A DNA stretch of 64,000 bases from Rhizobium sophorae. Lineage in GTDB: Bacteria; Pseudomonadota; Alphaproteobacteria; Rhizobiales; Rhizobiaceae. The stretch spans positions 186,001 through 250,000 of the forward strand of contig NZ_JABFCN010000070.1 of assembly GCF_013087515.1 (NCBI RefSeq). The letters run 5' to 3'. The translations under genes were made by a program, and so were the position numbers. Below are positions 50,636 to 59,706 of the stretch, one piece after another; position 1 is the first letter of the stretch; each line of letters begins with the position of its first letter. A model generated the notes under the pieces. That model did no database searches, had not been told where the DNA came from, and saw only the letters and a list, made by a program, of their open reading frames with translations.

Positions 50636-52975
50636 CTACACCCGCTTCATCCGCTCGACCGCCATCAGCACCCGTTCCGGCGTCGCCGGGGCGTCGAGCC
50701 TCGGGCAGACCTTATAGTTGGCGACGCTTGCCACGGCCATCGACAGTGCTTCCAGCACCGAGATCGCCAGCATCAAGGGTGGCTCGCCGACGGCCTTGGA
50801 GCGGCCGATGGTGGCCTCAGTGTTCTCGGACCATTCGGCAAGGCGCACGTTGAAGGTCTTCGGACGGTCGGAGGCGAGCGGGATCTTGTAGGTCGAGGGG
50901 GCATGGGTGCGCAGCCGGCCCTTGTCGTCCCACCAGAGTTCTTCCGTTGTCAGCCAGCCCAGGCCTTGGACGAAGGCGCCTTCGACCTGGCCCATGTCGA
51001 TCGCCGGGTTCAGCGAGCGGCCGACATCGTGGAGGATGTCGGTGCGGTCGATCAGATATTCGCCGGTCAGCGTGTCGATCGACACCTCGGTGCAGGAGGC
51101 GCCGTAGGCGAAATAATAGAAGGGCGTGCCGCGGCCGGCCTTGCGGTCCCAGTGAATCTTCGGCGTCTTGTAGAAGCCGGCGGCGGAAAGCTGGACGCGG
51201 GCGAAATAGGCCTGCTTGATGAAATCGGGGAAGGGGATCTCGATCTCGCCGACGCGCACGCGGTTCGGCAGGAAGACGACGTCGGTGGCTCCCACATCCC
51301 ATTTCTCAGCGGCAAAGGCGACAAGCCGTTCCTTGATCTGGCGAGCGGCGTCGAAGGCTGCCATGCCGTTCAAGTCCGAGCCGGAGGAGGCGGCGGTGGC
51401 CGAGGTGTTCGGTACCTTGGCCGTCGTCGTCGCAGTGATCTTCACCCTGTCGATATCGACCTGGAAGCTGTCGGCCAGCACCTGCGCCACCTTGGTATAG
51501 AGGCCCTGGCCCATTTCAGTGCCGCCATGGTTCAGGTGGATCGAGCCGTCCTGATAGATGTGCACGAGGGCGCCGGCCTGGTTGAAGGCGGTCATGGTGA
51601 AGGAGATGCCGAATTTCACCGGCGTCAGCGCGATGCCCTTTCTTATGTAGCGGCTGTCGCGGTTGAAGGCGATGATGGCGTTGCGCCGTGCCCGGTATTC
51701 GGCCGTTTCCTCAAGCTCCTCGACGATGCGGGCAATGATGTTATCCTCGACCTCCTGATGGTAGGGGGTGAGTGTGCGTTCCGAACCCGGCTGGCCGTAG
51801 AAATTCAGTTTGCGGACATCGAGCGGGTCTTTGCCGACGGCATAGGCGATCTCCTCGATGAAGCGTTCGGCGCCGAGCATGCCCTGCGGCCCGCCGAAAC
51901 CGCGGAAGGCGGTGTTGGAGACGGTGTGCGTCTTTAGCGGCTTCGAGGTCAGATGCACATGCGGATAGAAATAGCTGGAATCGGCATGGAAGAGGGCACG
52001 GTCGCTCACCGGCCCGGAGAGGTCGGAGGAGAAACCGCAGCGCGCCGCATAGGTGGCGTCGACCGCATGGATGCGGCCTTCGGCGTCGAAGCCGAGTTCG
52101 TAATCGACGAGGAAATCATGGCGCTTGCCGGTGGCGCTCATATCCTCGTCGCGGTCCGGGCGGAATTTGATCGCGCGGCCGAGTTTCTTGGCGGCGATGG
52201 CGGCGAGCGCTGCGAACTGATTGCCCTGCGTTTCCTTGCCGCCGAAGCCGCCGCCCATGCGGCGCACATTGACGGTCACGGCGTTCGAAGGAATATCGAG
52301 CACATGGCCGACGATGTGCTGGATCTCGCTCGGATGCTGCGTCGAGGACCAGACGGTGACCTCGTCGTCCTCGCCGGGGATCGCCACAGCGATATGGCCT
52401 TCGAGGTAGAAATGTTCCTGTCCCCCGATGCGCATCTGACCTTTCAAACGCAGGGCGGCGTTGGTCATTTCCGTGTCCGGCTCGCCGCGCCGTAGTGTCA
52501 TCGGGGTAATGACGAGCGGGCTGCCATTGGCGAGGGCGCCGTCGATATCGCTCCAATGCGGCAGATCGCGATAGTCGATCTTTGCCAGCAGCGCGGCGCG
52601 GCGGGCGGCATCACGCGTCTCGGCGATGACGGCAAAGATCGGCTGGCCATGAAACTGAACTAAAGTTTCGGCCAGCAGCGGCTCGTCATGGCTGCCGTTG
52701 GAGCTGACGTCGTTGATGCCGGGCACATCCTTGCCGGTGAAGACCCATACGACGCCGGGATAGGCGGCGACCGCGGAAAGGTCGATGCTGAGGATTTCGG
52801 CATGCGCCCGGTCGGAGAGGCCGAGGGCGCCATGCAGCAGACCTGCGGGTTCGGGCATGTCGTCGATATAATCGGCGGTTCCGGTGACATGCTTATGCGC
52901 TGAATCATGCCGCAGCGAGTCGTGCATCGGGCCGTTGATGATAGGCTTGCGGTCTTCGAAGGTGGACTTGTCCAT
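50636..52975 (-). CDS. xdhB: xanthine dehydrogenase molybdopterin subunit XdhB
   Basis: 779 residues. Landmarks of the large subunit: GTADYIDDMPEPAGLLHGAL, the Moco-binding GGFGGKETQGNQFAALAAIAA, AFRGFGGPQGM with the substrate-binding Arg, TEMGQGLYTKVAQV, SGSDLNGMAAFDAA and the catalytic Glu in AVGEPPLML near the C-terminus. It oxidises hypoxanthine and xanthine to urate with XdhA. Separated from xdhA by 181 bases with a palindromic repeat. Confidence 0.95.
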   Translation of the reverse strand: MDKSTFEDRKPIINGPMHDSLRHDSAHKHVTGTADYIDDMPEPAGLLHGALGLSDRAHAEILSIDLSAVAAYPGVVWVFTGKDVPGINDVSSNGSHDEPLLAETLVQFHGQPIFAVIAETRDAARRAALLAKIDYRDLPHWSDIDGALANGSPLVITPMTLRRGEPDTEMTNAALRLKGQMRIGGQEHFYLEGHIAVAIPGEDDEVTVWSSTQHPSEIQHIVGHVLDIPSNAVTVNVRRMGGGFGGKETQGNQFAALAAIAAKKLGRAIKFRPDRDEDMSATGKRHDFLVDYELGFDAEGRIHAVDATYAARCGFSSDLSGPVSDRALFHADSSYFYPHVHLTSKPLKTHTVSNTAFRGFGGPQGMLGAERFIEEIAYAVGKDPLDVRKLNFYGQPGSERTLTPYHQEVEDNIIARIVEELEETAEYRARRNAIIAFNRDSRYIRKGIALTPVKFGISFTMTAFNQAGALVHIYQDGSIHLNHGGTEMGQGLYTKVAQVLADSFQVDIDRVKITATTTAKVPNTSATAASSGSDLNGMAAFDAARQIKERLVAFAAEKWDVGATDVVFLPNRVRVGEIEIPFPDFIKQAYFARVQLSAAGFYKTPKIHWDRKAGRGTPFYYFAYGASCTEVSIDTLTGEYLIDRTDILHDVGRSLNPAIDMGQVEGAFVQGLGWLTTEELWWDDKGRLRTHAPSTYKIPLASDRPKTFNVRLAEWSENTEATIGRSKAVGEPPLMLAISVLEALSMAVASVANYKVCPRLDAPATPERVLMAVERMKRV

Positions 52976-53092
52976 TAGCGCCCCCCTGTCGATAGATTGC
53001 CCGTCGCCGATGCTCCGGGCGCTCGCGGCTCAGTGCCGTAGCCTTGCACCAACAATCCGATCTCTATGGTTTGGCGCTGGTCCTGCGGCATG

Positions 53093-53150
53093 CCTCTTCT
53101 CCCCAGCGGGGAGAAGGTGCCGGCAGGCGGATGAGGGGGGCGGCAGGCAC
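53093..53150 (+). repeat. second type of rhizobial intergenic palindrome
   Basis: A perfect 9-bp stem (cttctcccc 53096-53104 with ggggagaag 53108-53116) is followed by a GC-rich tail (ggtgccggcaggcggatgag). The element is common between rhizobial genes. Here it lies between xdhA and xdhB. Confidence 0.7.
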
Positions 53151-53156
53151 CCGTGG

Positions 53157-54635
53157 TCAATGTATCCATCCCGCCACCTCCTCGAACCGCTTCAGCTCCG
53201 CCGGCGCGCCGACGGTCTCGAGATAGAACCGCGTCAGCAGGTTCTTCGCCGTCAGTTGGCGGTATTCCGCTGTCGCACGCCAATCGGTCAGCGGCTGGTA
53301 GTCGGCGTCGAAGGCGGGGCGAGCCGCCTCGATCGTCGCTTCCGTCCATGGTTTGCCGATCAGTTCGGTCTCCACCGCGCGGGCGCGTTTCGGCGTCGCC
53401 GCCATGCCGCCGAAGGCGATGCGGATGTCGGTGATCATCTCGGCATCGTCGAGTGTCAGCAGGAAAGCGCCGAGCACGGCGGTGATGTCCTCGTCGCGGC
53501 GCTTTGTGATCTTGTAGGCGGCAAAGCGGCTCATTGCTGCCGGATAGGGCACGAAGACGCTCTCGACAAATTCGCCGGGCTTCCGATCCTGTTTGCCATA
53601 GGCGATGAAGAAATCCTCGAGCGGCATCTTGCGCTGGCCTTGCAGAGACCGCAGCGTCAGCGTCGCGCCGAGCGCGATCAGCGGCGGCGGGCTGTCGCCG
53701 ATCGGCGAGCCGTTGGCGATGTTGCCGCCAATTGTGCCCATGTTGCGCACCTGCTCGCCGCCGACGCGATCGATCAACCGGCCGAGCGCCGGGATTTTCT
53801 GAGAGATTGCTTCGAAGGCCTTGGTGTAGCTGACGCCGGCGCCGATGGTCACGCCGTCTTCCCCTTCCGTGACCGACTGCAATTCGCTCAAATGATTGAT
53901 GAAGACGACCGGACTCAGCCTGCGCATCTGCTTCGTCACCCAGAGGCCGACATCCGTCGCGCCGGCGACGATGATCGCGTCGGGTTCCTGCGAGAGGACT
54001 TCGGCCAGAGCCTGCATCGACGCCGGCACGATCAGCCGGTCTTCGCCATTCGCGATCCTGATCGTGCCACTCGCCTGCATTGCCCAAAGCCGTGCGACGA
54101 TTTCAGAGCGCGTCCGTTCCAGCGGGTCGAAGAGCGTGCTCGGCCGCATCAGGCTCACCTGCTCGGCGGCCTTGACGATCGGCTCATAGCCCGTGCAGCG
54201 ACAGAGATTACCCTGCAAGGCTTTTTCGATTTGCCGGCGGCTCGGCTTCTCGGTCGCCAGCCAAAGGCCGTAGAGCGACATGACGAAGCCGGGCGTGCAG
54301 AAGCCGCATTGTGAGCCATGGCAATCGACCAGTGCCTGCTGCACCGGATGCAGCGCGCCGTCCCTGCCGGCCAGGTGCTCGACGGTCACCACATGGGTGG
54401 CGTGCAGCGAGCCGATGAAACGGATACAGGCATTGACCGATTCGTAGGCAAGCTTGCCGTCGGCCAGCCGGCCGACGAGTACGGTGCAGGCGCCGCAATC
54501 GCCCTCCGCGCATCCTTCCTTGGTGCCCGTCAGGCGTCGCTTCAACCGCAGAAAATCGAGAAGCGTCTCGGTTGGTCCGACATCGGTGAGCGCGATGTCC
54601 TCGCCATTCAGGATGAAGCGGATGCTGTCGTTCAT
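53157..54635 (-). CDS. xdhA: xanthine dehydrogenase iron-sulfur/FAD subunit XdhA
   Basis: 492 residues. [2Fe-2S] domain 1 GCAEGDCGACTVLVG, domain 2 QCGFCTPGFVMSLYGL and GNLCRCTGY; FAD domain with VAGATDVGLWVTKQMR and TIGGNIANGSPIGDSPPPLIALGA, and the CO-dehydrogenase flavoprotein C-terminal region. It passes electrons from XdhB to NAD+. It lies 29 bases downstream of bdhA, the same association as bdhA-xdhA2-xdhB2 in Sinorhizobium. Confidence 0.95.
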   Translation of the reverse strand: MNDSIRFILNGEDIALTDVGPTETLLDFLRLKRRLTGTKEGCAEGDCGACTVLVGRLADGKLAYESVNACIRFIGSLHATHVVTVEHLAGRDGALHPVQQALVDCHGSQCGFCTPGFVMSLYGLWLATEKPSRRQIEKALQGNLCRCTGYEPIVKAAEQVSLMRPSTLFDPLERTRSEIVARLWAMQASGTIRIANGEDRLIVPASMQALAEVLSQEPDAIIVAGATDVGLWVTKQMRRLSPVVFINHLSELQSVTEGEDGVTIGAGVSYTKAFEAISQKIPALGRLIDRVGGEQVRNMGTIGGNIANGSPIGDSPPPLIALGATLTLRSLQGQRKMPLEDFFIAYGKQDRKPGEFVESVFVPYPAAMSRFAAYKITKRRDEDITAVLGAFLLTLDDAEMITDIRIAFGGMAATPKRARAVETELIGKPWTEATIEAARPAFDADYQPLTDWRATAEYRQLTAKNLLTRFYLETVGAPAELKRFEEVAGWIH

Positions 54636-54664
54636 GATGTTCCTATTGTTGTTTTTCCAAATGG

Positions 54665-55441
54665 TTAAGCCGCCGTCCAGCCACCGTCAATCGAGATATG
54701 CGTTCCGGTCACCTGCCTGGCCGCATCGCTGGCAAGGTAGAGCGACAGCGCGCCGATTTCCTCGGCCTTGACGAATTCATGCGTCGGCTGCGCCTTGAGG
54801 ATGACCTCGCTCTTTACCTGTTCTTCGGTCATGCCGCGCGCCTTGGCGGTATCTGGTATCTGCTTCTCGACGAGCGGCGTCAGCACGTAGCCGGGGCAGA
54901 TGGCGTTCACGGTTACGCCGAATTCGGCAAGCTCCAGCGCCGCCGTCTTGGTCAGGCCTAATATACCATGTTTTGCCGCGACATAGGCGGATTTGAAGGG
55001 GGAGGCGACGAGCCCGTGGGCGGAGGCGATGTTGATGATGCGGCCGGATTTTTTCGCCTTCATCAGCGGGATCGCGGCGCGCATGGTATGAAAGGAACTC
55101 GACAGATTGATCGCGATGATCTGGTCCCATTTCTCGATCGGGAAATCCTCGATCTTCTCGACGTGCTGGATGCCGGCATTGTTGACCAGGACATCGACGC
55201 CGCCGAAGGTCTTCGCTGCCGTTTCGATCAGATCGGCGATTTCGGCGGGCTTCGTCATGTCAGCCGGATGATAGAGCGCCCGGCCTTTGGACAATGATTC
55301 AAGTCGATCAACGATCGCGTTGATTTCATCGGCCTTTCCGAAACCATTGATGACGACGTTGTCGCCCGTTTCGGCGAAGGCAGTGGCGATCGCAAGGCCG
55401 ATGCCGCTGGTGGAACCGGTGACGACGACTGTTCTGCTCAT
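54665..55441 (-). CDS. bdhA: 3-hydroxybutyrate dehydrogenase
   Basis: 258 residues from ATG 55441 with AGGGAGAAC upstream. Short-chain dehydrogenase: TGSTSGIGLAIA cofactor loop, NNAGIQHVEKIEDF, catalytic Ser-Tyr-Lys (NIASAHGLVASPFKSAYVAAKHG), PGYVLTPLVEKQIPDTAKARGM and the QVTGTHISIDGGWTAA end, all typical of BdhA. It oxidises 3-hydroxybutyrate from PHB to acetoacetate. Head of the bdhA-xdhA-xdhB-xdhC run; divergent from glpK. Confidence 0.92.
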   Translation of the reverse strand: MSRTVVVTGSTSGIGLAIATAFAETGDNVVINGFGKADEINAIVDRLESLSKGRALYHPADMTKPAEIADLIETAAKTFGGVDVLVNNAGIQHVEKIEDFPIEKWDQIIAINLSSSFHTMRAAIPLMKAKKSGRIINIASAHGLVASPFKSAYVAAKHGILGLTKTAALELAEFGVTVNAICPGYVLTPLVEKQIPDTAKARGMTEEQVKSEVILKAQPTHEFVKAEEIGALSLYLASDAARQVTGTHISIDGGWTAA

Positions 55442-55598
55442 GCTGTTCTCCCTGAAATCGCGATGCTGCGTTGCAGCGTTGGCTGCGAGGTTATGCCCAA
55501 AGTCGGCGGGCTGGCAATTCCGCTTTATTCGCTTTTCTCGCCCGCATCCGTGTCCTATTGATTTGCTTCGACAATTGACATGCTGAGGGAGGGTTTTC

Positions 55599-57092
55599 AT
55601 GAGCGGATATGTTCTGGCGATCGATCAGGGAACGACGTCGACGCGGGCGATCGTCTTCGATGGCGACATGCATGTCGCCGGCAAGGGCCAGAAGGAATTC
55701 ACCCAGCTCTATCCGCGCTCCGGCTGGGTCGAGCACGATCCCGAGGAGATCTGGGATTCGGTCGTCTCCACCGTCCACATGGCGCTGCGCGATGCCGGGA
55801 TCGAGGCTAGGGATCTTGCAGCGCTCGGCATCACCAACCAGCGCGAAACCGTCGTCGTCTGGGAGCGCGAAACGGGCCGCCCGATCCAGAATGCCATCGT
55901 TTGGCAGGACCGGCGCACGGCAAGCTATTGCGACAATCTGAAACGACAGGACCTCGAGCGGCTATTCACGAAGAAGACCGGCCTCATCCTCGATCCCTAT
56001 TTTTCCGGCACCAAGCTCTCCTGGATGCTCGCCAACGTCAAGGGCGCGCGGGCGCGCGCTGCCAGAGGCGATCTCTGCTTCGGCACGATCGACACCTTCC
56101 TGATCTGGCGGCTGACGGGTGGCAAGAGCTTCGTCACCGACGCCACTAACGCCTCGCGCACGCTGATGTACAACATTGCCGAAAACGCGTGGGACGAGGA
56201 TCTGCTCGAAATTCTGAGGGTCCCCGCGGCCATGCTGCCGGAGGTCAAGGATTGCGAAGCCGATTTCGGCACGGTCGATCCTGATATATTCGGTGCTGCT
56301 ATCCCGATTCTCGGTGTGGCCGGCGACCAACAGGCAGCGACCATCGGCCAGGCGTGTTTTAGGCCGGGCATGATGAAATCGACCTACGGCACCGGCTGTT
56401 TCGCGCTGCTCAATACCGGCGCCGACATGGTGCGGTCCAAAAATCGGCTGCTGACCACCATCGCCTACCGCCTGAACGGCGAGACCACCTATGCGCTGGA
56501 AGGTTCGATCTTCATCGCCGGCGCCGCGGTGCAATGGCTGCGAGACGGGCTCGGCATCATCGGCAGCGCCGCAGAGACCAACGCACTTGCCGAAAAGGCC
56601 GATCCGACCCAGGAGGTCTATCTCGTGCCCGCCTTCACCGGCCTCGGCGCACCGCATTGGGATGCTGCGGCGCGCGGCGCTATCTTCGGCTTGACGCGCA
56701 ATAGCGGGCCGGCGGAACTCTCCCGGGCGGCACTGGAAGCCGTCTGCTACCAGACCCGCGACCTGCTCGACGCCATGCAGAAGGACTGGAAGAATGGCGC
56801 CGAGGACACGGTGCTGCGCGTCGATGGCGGCATGGTCGCCTCTAACTGGACGATGCAGCGCCTTGCCGACCTGCTCGATGCGCCGGTCGATCGCCCGGTC
56901 ATTCTCGAGACGACGGCGCTGGGGGCCGCCTGGCTCGCCGGCAGCCGAGCAGGGGTGTGGCCGGACAGGGACGGTTTTTCGGCGACCTGGAAACGCGATC
57001 GGCGATTCGAGCCCGACATGGACGAGAAGGTGCGGGCGGCGAAGCTCAAGGGTTGGAAGAATGCTGTCAAGCGGACGCTGAGCGAGGGGTGA
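55599..57092 (+). CDS. glpK: glycerol kinase
   Basis: 497 residues of the FGGY family. DQGTTSTRAIVFD phosphate-binding loop, WVEHDPEEIW, ITNQRETVVVW, TIDTFLIWRLTGGKSFVTDATNASRTLMYN, AGDQQAATIGQACF and KSTYGTGCFALLNTG, all matching GlpK. It phosphorylates glycerol to glycerol-3-phosphate. GAGGGAG precedes the ATG. Single gene with its own promoter in the 157-base gap to bdhA; no glpF or glpD is beside it. Confidence 0.95.
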   Translation: MSGYVLAIDQGTTSTRAIVFDGDMHVAGKGQKEFTQLYPRSGWVEHDPEEIWDSVVSTVHMALRDAGIEARDLAALGITNQRETVVVWERETGRPIQNAIVWQDRRTASYCDNLKRQDLERLFTKKTGLILDPYFSGTKLSWMLANVKGARARAARGDLCFGTIDTFLIWRLTGGKSFVTDATNASRTLMYNIAENAWDEDLLEILRVPAAMLPEVKDCEADFGTVDPDIFGAAIPILGVAGDQQAATIGQACFRPGMMKSTYGTGCFALLNTGADMVRSKNRLLTTIAYRLNGETTYALEGSIFIAGAAVQWLRDGLGIIGSAAETNALAEKADPTQEVYLVPAFTGLGAPHWDAAARGAIFGLTRNSGPAELSRAALEAVCYQTRDLLDAMQKDWKNGAEDTVLRVDGGMVASNWTMQRLADLLDAPVDRPVILETTALGAAWLAGSRAGVWPDRDGFSATWKRDRRFEPDMDEKVRAAKLKGWKNAVKRTLSEG

Positions 57093-57264
57093 GGGGCGAT
57101 CAGCGCCGGACTATAGCTCCGCTCGTCCCGGAAGAACCCCGGCCATTTCTTCAGCCACGGCGTCGCCGTTCTTCGGAAGATCACGAATTTCCGGTCAATA
57201 ATTTTTTGATGCGGCCTGTCGGGTAAGCGGTTACTCCTTCGTCATTCAAAGAGAGGAGTGAGCA

Positions 57265-57639
57265 ATGCTTTATGCAATCCTTTGTTACGCCCATGAGGAA
57301 ACCGTCTTCGCCTGGAGCAAGGAGGAGGAGGCGGCCGTCATGGAGAAACTCTACGCCGTGCAGGAGCCGCTTGCCGCATCCGGCAAACTCGGCCCCGTCG
57401 GCCGGTTGATGCCGACGACGGCTGCGACCACAGTGCGCAAGGGCAAGGACGAGCCCTTGGTCATCGATGGGCCTTTTGCGGAAACGAAAGAGGCGCTTCT
57501 CGGCTTCTATGTCGTCGACTTCGAAACGCTCGACGAGGCGATCGCCTTCTCGAAACAGCTTTCATCCGTCAATCCCGGTTCCACCTCCTACGAAATTCGG
57601 CCTTTCTACGTCTTCAGGCCGGGAGATGCTTCGTCATGA
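57265..57639 (+). CDS. YciI-like (DGPF) protein
   Basis: 124 residues with the DGPF motif in VIDGPFAETKEALLGFYVVDF, plus MLYAILCYAHEE at the start. YCII/DGPF proteins are the usual partners of ECF42-type sigma factors. GAGAGGAGTG precedes the ATG. Its end overlaps the sigma gene by 4 bases (ATGA). Confidence 0.88.
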   Translation: MLYAILCYAHEETVFAWSKEEEAAVMEKLYAVQEPLAASGKLGPVGRLMPTTAATTVRKGKDEPLVIDGPFAETKEALLGFYVVDFETLDEAIAFSKQLSSVNPGSTSYEIRPFYVFRPGDASS

Positions 57640-58895
57640 CAGACATTGCCTGGATCGACCTCGCGCTTGCATCGGCCCGCCCGAAGGCGCTCGGCGCGCT
57701 GCTGCGCTATTTCCGCAATCTCGATACCGCGGAAGAGGCGTTTCAGGAAGCGTGTCTGAGGGCAATCCGGACATGGCCGGAGAAAGGGCCACCACGCGAT
57801 CCCACAGCCTGGCTCATCTTCGTCGGCCGCAACAGCGGCATTGATGCGGTGCGCAAGCGGGCGAAGACCCAGGCTCTGCCGGATGAGGAGGTCATCTCCG
57901 ATACCGAGGATGCCGAAAGCGATATCATCGAGCGGCTGGACGATTCCAATTATCGCGACGATATTCTGCGGCTGCTGTTCATCTGCTGCCATCCAGATCT
58001 GCCGGCAACCCAGCAGATCGCGCTGGCGCTACGCATCGTTTCCGGCCTTTCGGTGCAGCAGATCGCGCGTGCCTTCCTGGTGTCCGAAAGCGCCATGGAA
58101 CAGCGCATCACCCGGGCCAAGGCACGCGTTGCCAAGGCAGGCGTGCCTTTCGAAACGCCGAGCCCTGAGGAGAGGGCCGAACGCTTGTCGATCGTCAGCA
58201 CGATGATCTATTTGATCTTCAACGAGGGCTACAGCCAGGCCGACCCCAGGCATGAGGCGGCTGCCTTCAGCGACGAGGCGATCCGGCTGGCTCGGCTGAT
58301 GCTGCATATCTTCCCGTCGGAACCGGAGCTGATGGGACTGCTTGCGCTCATGCTTCTGCAGATCTCGCGCCGGCCGGCGCGGTTCAATGCCGGAGACGAG
58401 ATCGTGCTGCTCGAAGATCAGGACCGGTCGCTCTGGAACCAACCGTTCATCAATGAGGCCTTAGCGCTGCTCGACAAGGCGCTGCGCCACCGCAAGCCCG
58501 CTCCTTATCAGATTCAGGCTGCCATCGCCGCTGTTCATTCCCGCGCAAAATGCGCCGAGGATACAGACTGGGTGGAGATCGATCTGCTCTATCGCGCGCT
58601 GGAGCGTCTCCAGCCGTCGCCGGTCATAACGCTGAACCGGGCCGTCGTCGTCTCCAAGCTCCAGGGTGCGCAGGATGCGCTCGACCTCATCGATCCGCTT
58701 GGCGAAAAACTCGGCGGCTATTTCTATTATCACGGGCTGCGAGGTGGATTGCTGAAGCAGCTTGGCTTGACCAGCCAGGCGCGCGAAGCCTTCGACCGCG
58801 CCATTGCACTGGCCCATTCGGCAGCTGAGGCCGCCCATATCCGCCGGCAGATTGACAAGATGCAGGAAGAGGCCACGCAGCCAATCGCAAAATAA
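57636..58895 (+). CDS. ECF sigma factor of the ECF42 type with C-terminal TPR extension
   Basis: 419 residues, more than twice the size of a normal ECF factor. Region 2 at about 10-75 (LLRYFRNLDTAEEAFQEACLRAIRTWPEKG), region 4 at about 115-170 (ALRIVSGLSVQQIARAFLVSESAMEQRITRAKARV), then a conserved extension (STMIYLIFNEGYSQADP..FPSEPELMGLLALMLLQ..TPR-like helices). No anti-sigma gene is adjacent; in this group the C-terminal extension is thought to control activity. It is coupled to the DGPF gene, the classic ECF42 context. Confidence 0.9.
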   Translation: MTDIAWIDLALASARPKALGALLRYFRNLDTAEEAFQEACLRAIRTWPEKGPPRDPTAWLIFVGRNSGIDAVRKRAKTQALPDEEVISDTEDAESDIIERLDDSNYRDDILRLLFICCHPDLPATQQIALALRIVSGLSVQQIARAFLVSESAMEQRITRAKARVAKAGVPFETPSPEERAERLSIVSTMIYLIFNEGYSQADPRHEAAAFSDEAIRLARLMLHIFPSEPELMGLLALMLLQISRRPARFNAGDEIVLLEDQDRSLWNQPFINEALALLDKALRHRKPAPYQIQAAIAAVHSRAKCAEDTDWVEIDLLYRALERLQPSPVITLNRAVVVSKLQGAQDALDLIDPLGEKLGGYFYYHGLRGGLLKQLGLTSQAREAFDRAIALAHSAAEAAHIRRQIDKMQEEATQPIAK

Positions 58896-58994
58896 AAATG
58901 CGAAGGCCGGCGCGGTGTCGGAACGGCGAACTCTGACACGTCCTTGTAATGACCTGACAGGAAACAGGTTTCATTCAAATGGAGAGATGTCGAA

Positions 58995-59462
58995 ATGACC
59001 GCCAGCACTCAACATGAACTCGTCCTCGTTCGCGAATTCGACGCGCCGCGCGAGAAGATCTACAAGGCATGGACCGATCCTGATCTGCTGAAGCAGTGGT
59101 TCGTGCCGCGTCCCTGGGGTGTGGCGGAAGCGACGCTCGACGTCCGCCCCGGCGGTTCCAACGTCGTCGTCATGCATGACCCCGAGGGCAATCAATACCC
59201 GAACCGCGGCGTCTATCTCGAGATCGTCGAGAACGAGAAGATCGTCTTCACCGATGCCTATACCAGCGCCTGGGCACCATCCGAGAAACCTTTCTTCACG
59301 GGCGTCATCCTGCTCGAAGATCTCGGCAACGGCCGCACGAAATATACGGCCAAGGCGCTGCACTGGCGCGCCGAGGACAAGGAGGCGCACGAGAAGATGG
59401 GTTTCCACGAAGGGTGGGGCAAGGCTGCGGACCAACTGGCGGAGTTGCTGGCGAAGATGTGA
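58995..59462 (+). CDS. AHSA1/SRPBCC-domain protein
   Basis: 155 residues: LVREFDAPREKIYKAWTDPDLLKQWFVPRPW start and MGFHEGWGKAADQLAELLAKM end of the activator-of-Hsp90-homologue-like (START/Bet v 1) fold. It binds hydrophobic ligands in a cavity. Follows the ECF gene by 99 bases and is a frequent member of ECF42-like loci, so it may be a target. AATGGAGAG precedes the ATG. Confidence 0.87.
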   Translation: MTASTQHELVLVREFDAPREKIYKAWTDPDLLKQWFVPRPWGVAEATLDVRPGGSNVVVMHDPEGNQYPNRGVYLEIVENEKIVFTDAYTSAWAPSEKPFFTGVILLEDLGNGRTKYTAKALHWRAEDKEAHEKMGFHEGWGKAADQLAELLAKM

Positions 59463-59706
59463 GCGGCGGCTGGACAGCGCGGCGAGAGTACGCCGTCCAG
59501 CCGCTTCAAGTATGATCTAAGGTGGTTCGAAAGATGAATCCGCCGGCGCTTCGAAGTCATTGAATTCAGATTCGAATTAATCGTCGATTGCTCTGCCTGA
59601 TCGCCAAAGACATCATGCCGCCATCGAAATTCTCGAACATTCTGTTCCACAATTTGTATTTGCGCTGCATTCCCGGCATCCTTATCTCAACCGAGAATTC
59701 AACAGG

